NCBI GenBank assembly: GCA_965218045.1
Contig: CBDCJX010000009.1
Coordinates: 620,001-684,000 of the forward strand
Length of the DNA stretch: 64,000 bases
Origin: CAVRCA01 sp965218045
GTDB taxonomy: Bacteria > Pseudomonadota > Alphaproteobacteria > Acetobacterales > Acetobacteraceae
Reading direction: 5' to 3'
This document shows, one piece after another, positions 60,361 through 64,000 of the stretch (its first letter is position 1; the number at the start of each line of letters is the position of its first letter). The notes below the pieces were generated by a model. It was not told where the DNA came from, did not search any database, and saw nothing but the letters and a program-made list of their open reading frames with translations. The position numbers and the translations under genes are program-made.

Positions 60361-61010
60361 GTGACCTCCGATAATACAGGCTCGAATTGCATTCAACCTA
60401 CGGGTGTATGCATACCAGCGGGACGCTTGGAGGCAAACGGAGCGATAACGGAACCGTGAGCTCACCAGTATTTCGACAGGCGCGAAGGTGCGGTAAACCA
60501 GCACAATTCCCGTTACGTTCTGGAGAGAAACCCGATCCGAGTGTTGTGGTGTGCTAAAGTTCATGCCGATATTTGCTAAACCTTAGAACACCTTCGTCTA
60601 ATACCTTGCATTGCGAAGTGAGCCAGAATCGGATAGCTCCCGCAGCGTGGAAGCGGCGGCTGCTATTTCAACCGGCGAAACTTAATACTGTTTAGGGCGT
60701 GAAAAACACGCCAATTATATTCTTACATAGCAAAATTGCGGCGCAAGCGGGGTCCAGCTTGCTCTCTCTCTCTCTCCAACTTCGGCGGTTCGCCTCATCC
60801 GAATAGTGCTGCATCCCGGTTGATGTCGCCTCGATGGCCACCCCTCACGTGGCGGGCAGCAATCGTGCCCGCGCCCAAAAGTTCCATGCGGTTCGGAGAT
60901 GCTGGACAAGTCGCCCAATCCCGTTGATGTGCTGTCATTAATTGGTAGCAATTTTGCCGTAGACGCATCGCGCTCACGAAGCCGGGTGCGTTCTGGGAAA
61001 GTATTGGGTC
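60361..61010. other. Long intergenic stretch of lower GC
   Basis: These 650 bases hold no gene that I can support. They are clearly less GC-rich than the rest of the window. Visible elements are a perfect 6-bp hairpin GGCGTG-AAAAA-CACGCC at 60696-60712, followed by an AT-rich run, and a (CT)8 tract at 60762-60777. It should contain promoters for the genes on both sides. Confidence 0.6.
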
Positions 61011-61871
61011 ATGGGTACGACGGATTTTCCTGACCGCGAACAGGCACCAGGAAGCGCGGCGCCGGTTGCAACCCGTCGATCGGGTCTTGCCGGACGGAAC
61101 CCAACGGACCAAAAAATGCTTGCGTGCGTGGGTCTGTCGGTCGCGACGTTCTCGCTGGTTCTGCTGTTGCTGAACTTTCCGTCCGCGTTCGATCGTCCGA
61201 TCACGCACGCGCTCAATGCCGGAGCAGCCAACCGACCCGTCCTCGACCTGATCGCCGCCGCTGTCGTCGACCGCTACGCGCTATCCGGCGTCATTTTTCT
61301 CGCCGCGCTCTGGTATTGCTGGTTCTCCAGCACGCCGGCGATGCGCGGCCGCGTCCTGAATGGAACCGCTGCGGCGGTCGCCGCCGGGATGGTCAGCCGC
61401 ATCGCGCAGCACAAGTTGCCATCGCACCCGCGGCCGCTGCACGACGCCAGCCTCGGTTTTCACCCGCCGCCGATCGTCGACCCGAACTCGCTCAACGTGT
61501 GGAACGCGTTCCCGAGCGATCACGCCGCCGTCTGGTTCGGGCTCGCGATGGTCGTCTTCATCGCGCGTCCCGGCCTCGGCATCCTCGCCCTGCTTTGGGC
61601 GTTCGTCACCGACCTTGGCCGTGTCTATCTCGGATATCACTATCCGACGGATATCGTTGGCGGGGCGGCCTTGGGTTGCCTCTGCGTTGGGGTGAGCCAG
61701 CTCGATCTGCTGCAACGTCCGGCGCGCGCCGTCGTGCGTTGGAGCGAGCGCCACCCACCGGTTTTCTACGCCCTCGCGTTCTTCGCCAGCCACCAAGTCG
61801 CGACACTGTTCGATGATCTGCGCCAGGTAGGCCGCGGCGTCGCCAACCTTTTCCATCTACCCATGATCTGA
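61011..61871 (+). CDS. PAP2-family membrane phosphatase
   Basis: This 286-residue membrane protein has six or so hydrophobic helices. All three PAP2 motifs are visible: RIAQHKLPSHPRPLHD, FPSDHAAVWFGLAMV and GRVYLGYHYPTDIVGGAALG. It is similar to undecaprenyl-pyrophosphate or lipid-phosphate phosphatases. A hydrophilic N-terminal tail of about 35 residues precedes the first helix; an in-frame ATG at codon 36 (MLACVGLSVA) is an alternative start. Confidence 0.88.
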   Translation: MGTTDFPDREQAPGSAAPVATRRSGLAGRNPTDQKMLACVGLSVATFSLVLLLLNFPSAFDRPITHALNAGAANRPVLDLIAAAVVDRYALSGVIFLAALWYCWFSSTPAMRGRVLNGTAAAVAAGMVSRIAQHKLPSHPRPLHDASLGFHPPPIVDPNSLNVWNAFPSDHAAVWFGLAMVVFIARPGLGILALLWAFVTDLGRVYLGYHYPTDIVGGAALGCLCVGVSQLDLLQRPARAVVRWSERHPPVFYALAFFASHQVATLFDDLRQVGRGVANLFHLPMI

Positions 61872-61931
61872 GCCACGATTATGGCTGGATGGAGATGCCT
61901 GCCGCGGATCACCCGGCGCGGCTCACTCCAT

Positions 61932-62621
61932 CTACCGCAATACGCCTTCTTCCACCGTGGCGCAGACGGGCCGAGGCGTGGCCTTGGCCGGGGCGGCGTT
62001 GACCGGTGCGGCGTCCACGATGAGTGCCGTGCCGCGCGCGGTGTCGCCGGATGGTCTCGCCGGAGCGGGGGACGCGATGTATTCCGGCAAACGCATCCGC
62101 AGGACGGCGCCATCCAGCCGCGGATCGACCTCGATCGAGCCACCATGCAGCGCCACGATCGCTTCAACGTCCCGCAGCGCCGCTCGCAATGCGGTCTCGC
62201 TGTCGGGCGGCCCGTCCGCGAGCACCGAAATCTCGATGCGACGACCATGACGGCGGGCGGAGATCAGCAGGTCGGCGGCTGGTGATAGGTTCAGCCCGAC
62301 CCGCACCATCGTGTCGAGCGCTTGACGCAGAGCACGCGGATCGGCGTGGACCAGAAGATCGTCGCGGACGGCGACCCTGACGCGGGCCAGCAGGCGCGCC
62401 CGCTGCGCGTCGAGCCGGCGCAGCACGGTCTGCACCGCCACTGCCACCTCGACCCGCTCCGCCGCGAGCTTCGTCCGGCCGAGTTCGAACTCGGGCTCCG
62501 GCTCGGCAAGCGGTTCCGCCCGAGGGGTTCGCGCGCTGCTGAGCCATCCGATAGCCAGCGCGCCGGGGGCCACGGCCCAAGCAACGATCCAAGACGACAT
62601 CAAGGGCATCAACTCGGACAT
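61932..62621 (-). CDS. Membrane-anchored histidine-kinase-like ATPase domain protein
   Basis: This 229-residue protein has an N-terminal membrane helix (MPLMSSWIVAWAVAPGALAI) and a short acidic linker, then a GHKL-type ATPase domain. Signs of the latter are HADPRALRQALDTMVRVGLN (N-box position), RRIEISVLADGPP (D-x-G-x-G position, here degenerate) and ALHGGSIEVDPRLDGAVLRM. No phosphoacceptor His box is present. The family assignment rests on pattern, so a non-kinase anchored regulator is equally possible. Confidence 0.65.
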   Translation of the reverse strand: MSELMPLMSSWIVAWAVAPGALAIGWLSSARTPRAEPLAEPEPEFELGRTKLAAERVEVAVAVQTVLRRLDAQRARLLARVRVAVRDDLLVHADPRALRQALDTMVRVGLNLSPAADLLISARRHGRRIEISVLADGPPDSETALRAALRDVEAIVALHGGSIEVDPRLDGAVLRMRLPEYIASPAPARPSGDTARGTALIVDAAPVNAAPAKATPRPVCATVEEGVLR

Positions 62622-62765
62622 GGGGATCGTGCCTCATCCTTTGCAATGACCCTATTTTGTTCCAATTCCCGTTAAGCGTGAGTAAATGCGAGACACGTGT
62701 TCTCCCGCGAGACTCGGAACCGGGCGGCCGGCCGGCCGTTCTCACCAATCCCAGCGGGAGGCACC

Positions 62766-64000
62766 ATGGCGATGGACCAGATAGCCGAAACGGAGCCATC
62801 CAGTTTACCCGCGCGAAGCGAGTCGCGCCGAGCCGCTTCCGGCGCGCCCACCCGAACTTTGTTGCGCCAGGATTTCGCAGCCGTCCGCGCTCGCACCGAT
62901 GCGCTTTGTGCAGCGCTGACCGACGAGGACCAGTGCGTCCAGTCGATGCCCGACGCCAGCCCGGCGAAGTGGCACCGAGCGCACACGACCTGGTTCTTCG
63001 AGGAGTTCGTCCTTATCCCCCACTTGGCGGGTTATCGGTCGTTCGACCCGGCGTTCCGCTACCTGTTCAACTCCTATTATGAGAGCGTCGGCGCGCGGCA
63101 TCCGCGACCCTCGCGGGGCCTGCTGACGCGTCCCAGCGCCAGGCAGGTCGGCGCCTACCGGGCGCATGTCGATCACGCGCTCGGCGAAGGGCTGACGGCG
63201 CCGGACGCAGTCGTGGCTGACCTCGTGGGCCTCGGTTTGCATCATGAGCAGCAGCATCAGGAATTGCTGGTCACCGACATGCTCCACGCTTTCGCCCAAA
63301 ATCCCCTTTTGCCCGCGGTCTTGCCGGAATGGCGGGAACCGCCCGGCGCGCCGGGGCCGACACGCATGATCGCGTTCCGCGGCGGTACCTGCGAGGTGGG
63401 GCATGACGGCGGTGGATTCGCGTTCGACAATGAGGCGCCGCGCCACGAGGTGCTGATGACGCCCTATCGCCTGGCCAACCGCCTGGTGCGCAACGCCGAA
63501 TACATCCACTTCATCGAGGATGGCGGCTACTGCACGCCCGGCTTGTGGATGTCGGATGGGTGGGCGGTCGCGCAGTCCGAGCAGTGGGGCGCGCCGCTCT
63601 ACTGGCACCAGGTTGGCCAGGCGTGGCAGCAGATGGGACCGAGCGGGCTCGCGCCGCTCGACCTTGACGCGCCCGTGCGTCACCTGAGCTGGTACGAGGC
63701 GGACGCGTTCGCGCGTTGGGCGGGCGCCCGACTTCCCACCGAAGCCGAGTGGGAGGTGGCCAGCGTCGATCCTGCCGTCGCCGAGCGCGACACCCATGTG
63801 TGGCAATGGACGGCGAGTGCTTATTCCGCCTATCCCGGCTATCGTCCCGTTGCCGGCGCCATCGGCGAATACAACGGCAAGTTCATGGTCAATCAGATGA
63901 TCTTGCGCGGCGGATCGTCGGTCACCGCGCCGGGTCACAGCCGGCGGACCTATCGTAATTTCTTCCACCCCGATCGGCGTTGGCAGTTCACCGGGCTCCG
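62766..64000 (+). CDS. egtB: Ergothioneine biosynthesis protein EgtB (3' end outside the window)
   Basis: This iron-dependent sulfoxide synthase joins gamma-glutamylcysteine or cysteine to trimethylhistidine. About 411 residues are visible and only the last few should be missing. GGGAGG precedes the ATG. The DinB-like N-domain has KWHRAHTTWFFEEFVLIPHL and the iron-binding LGLHHEQQHQELLVTDML (H-x3-H-x-E). The C-terminal FGE-like domain has GGTCEVGHDGGGFAFDNEAP, HLSWYEADAFARWAGARLPT, EAEWEVA and ILRGGSSVTAPGHSRRTYRN. The partner EgtD would be expected downstream. Confidence 0.95.
   Translation, partial: MAMDQIAETEPSSLPARSESRRAASGAPTRTLLRQDFAAVRARTDALCAALTDEDQCVQSMPDASPAKWHRAHTTWFFEEFVLIPHLAGYRSFDPAFRYLFNSYYESVGARHPRPSRGLLTRPSARQVGAYRAHVDHALGEGLTAPDAVVADLVGLGLHHEQQHQELLVTDMLHAFAQNPLLPAVLPEWREPPGAPGPTRMIAFRGGTCEVGHDGGGFAFDNEAPRHEVLMTPYRLANRLVRNAEYIHFIEDGGYCTPGLWMSDGWAVAQSEQWGAPLYWHQVGQAWQQMGPSGLAPLDLDAPVRHLSWYEADAFARWAGARLPTEAEWEVASVDPAVAERDTHVWQWTASAYSAYPGYRPVAGAIGEYNGKFMVNQMILRGGSSVTAPGHSRRTYRNFFHPDRRWQFTGL

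Noticed and set aside
60762..60777. The (CT)8 tract as a phase-variation switch
   Set aside because: It lies in noncoding DNA more than 230 bp from the nearest start, with no sign of a promoter around it.

Overview
The window is 64 kb of high-GC, gene-dense bacterial chromosome. Several features point to an alphaproteobacterium of the Rhodospirillales/Acetobacteraceae type: an NDUFA12-like complex I accessory protein, a Coq7 ubiquinone hydroxylase, a DUF2155 protein, a TSCPD/NrdJ-like protein, pal-cpoB-tilS-ftsH followed by folP-glmM-thiD, and many CoA-thioester catabolic genes. I saw no rRNA, tRNA, CRISPR array, insertion sequence or prophage. The genus cannot be fixed from the sequence alone.

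Layout. 1-3667: a branched-chain amino-acid type ABC transporter (end of the binding protein, then livH, livM, livG, livF). 3790-6041: a Tat-exported bicupin and an unknown gene with a consensus promoter that would give a leaderless mRNA. 6291-10508: hsp20-lon and the cbtB-cbtA cobalt transporter diverge from an intergenic region that carries eleven perfect copies of a 17-bp repeat. 10505-15430: a compact minus-strand operon running acyl-CoA dehydrogenase, enoyl-CoA hydratase, CaiB-type CoA transferase, a WTDGLP protein, and a UGSC-motif protein whose frame is interrupted by a single TGA exactly at the family's selenocysteine position. 15565-23690: a phosphoesterase, an amidohydrolase, an MBL-fold hydrolase, a NUDIX hydrolase, an SDR, an F420-type LLM oxidoreductase, a double-hotdog protein and a HerA-like ATPase. 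23840-31125: a catabolic cluster with two long/short pairs of acyl-CoA dehydrogenases, an enoyl-CoA hydratase and an alpha-methylacyl-CoA racemase, suggesting use of a methyl-branched or polycyclic acyl substrate; the last dehydrogenase is frameshifted.

31135-45121 is mostly housekeeping: a GNAT/FemAB-like protein, RidA, the NrdJ-like protein, an NDUFA12-MlaD-small protein-DUF2155-OtsB operon, GST, DsbB-Coq7, an HNH nuclease, a frameshifted carboxylesterase, GluQ-RS, a lipoprotein, a PAP2 phosphatase, a sulfurtransferase, an SDR and a HisD-family dehydrogenase. 45331-53539 holds the cell-envelope and essential block pal, cpoB, tilS, ftsH, folP, glmM, thiD; tolQRAB is not upstream of pal. 53734-58408 is a peptide-type ABC transporter that has lost both permeases in a deletion, followed by an isocitrate lyase/PEP mutase family enzyme. 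58409-61010 is a gene-poor accessory stretch. 61011-64000 has a PAP2 phosphatase, a kinase-like ATPase and the ergothioneine enzyme EgtB, cut by the window edge.

The strongest candidates for new biology are the recoded UGSC/WTDGLP pair embedded in a CoA-catabolic operon, and the 11 x 17-bp array, which places a perfect TTGACA hexamer every 17 bp upstream of hsp20-lon.
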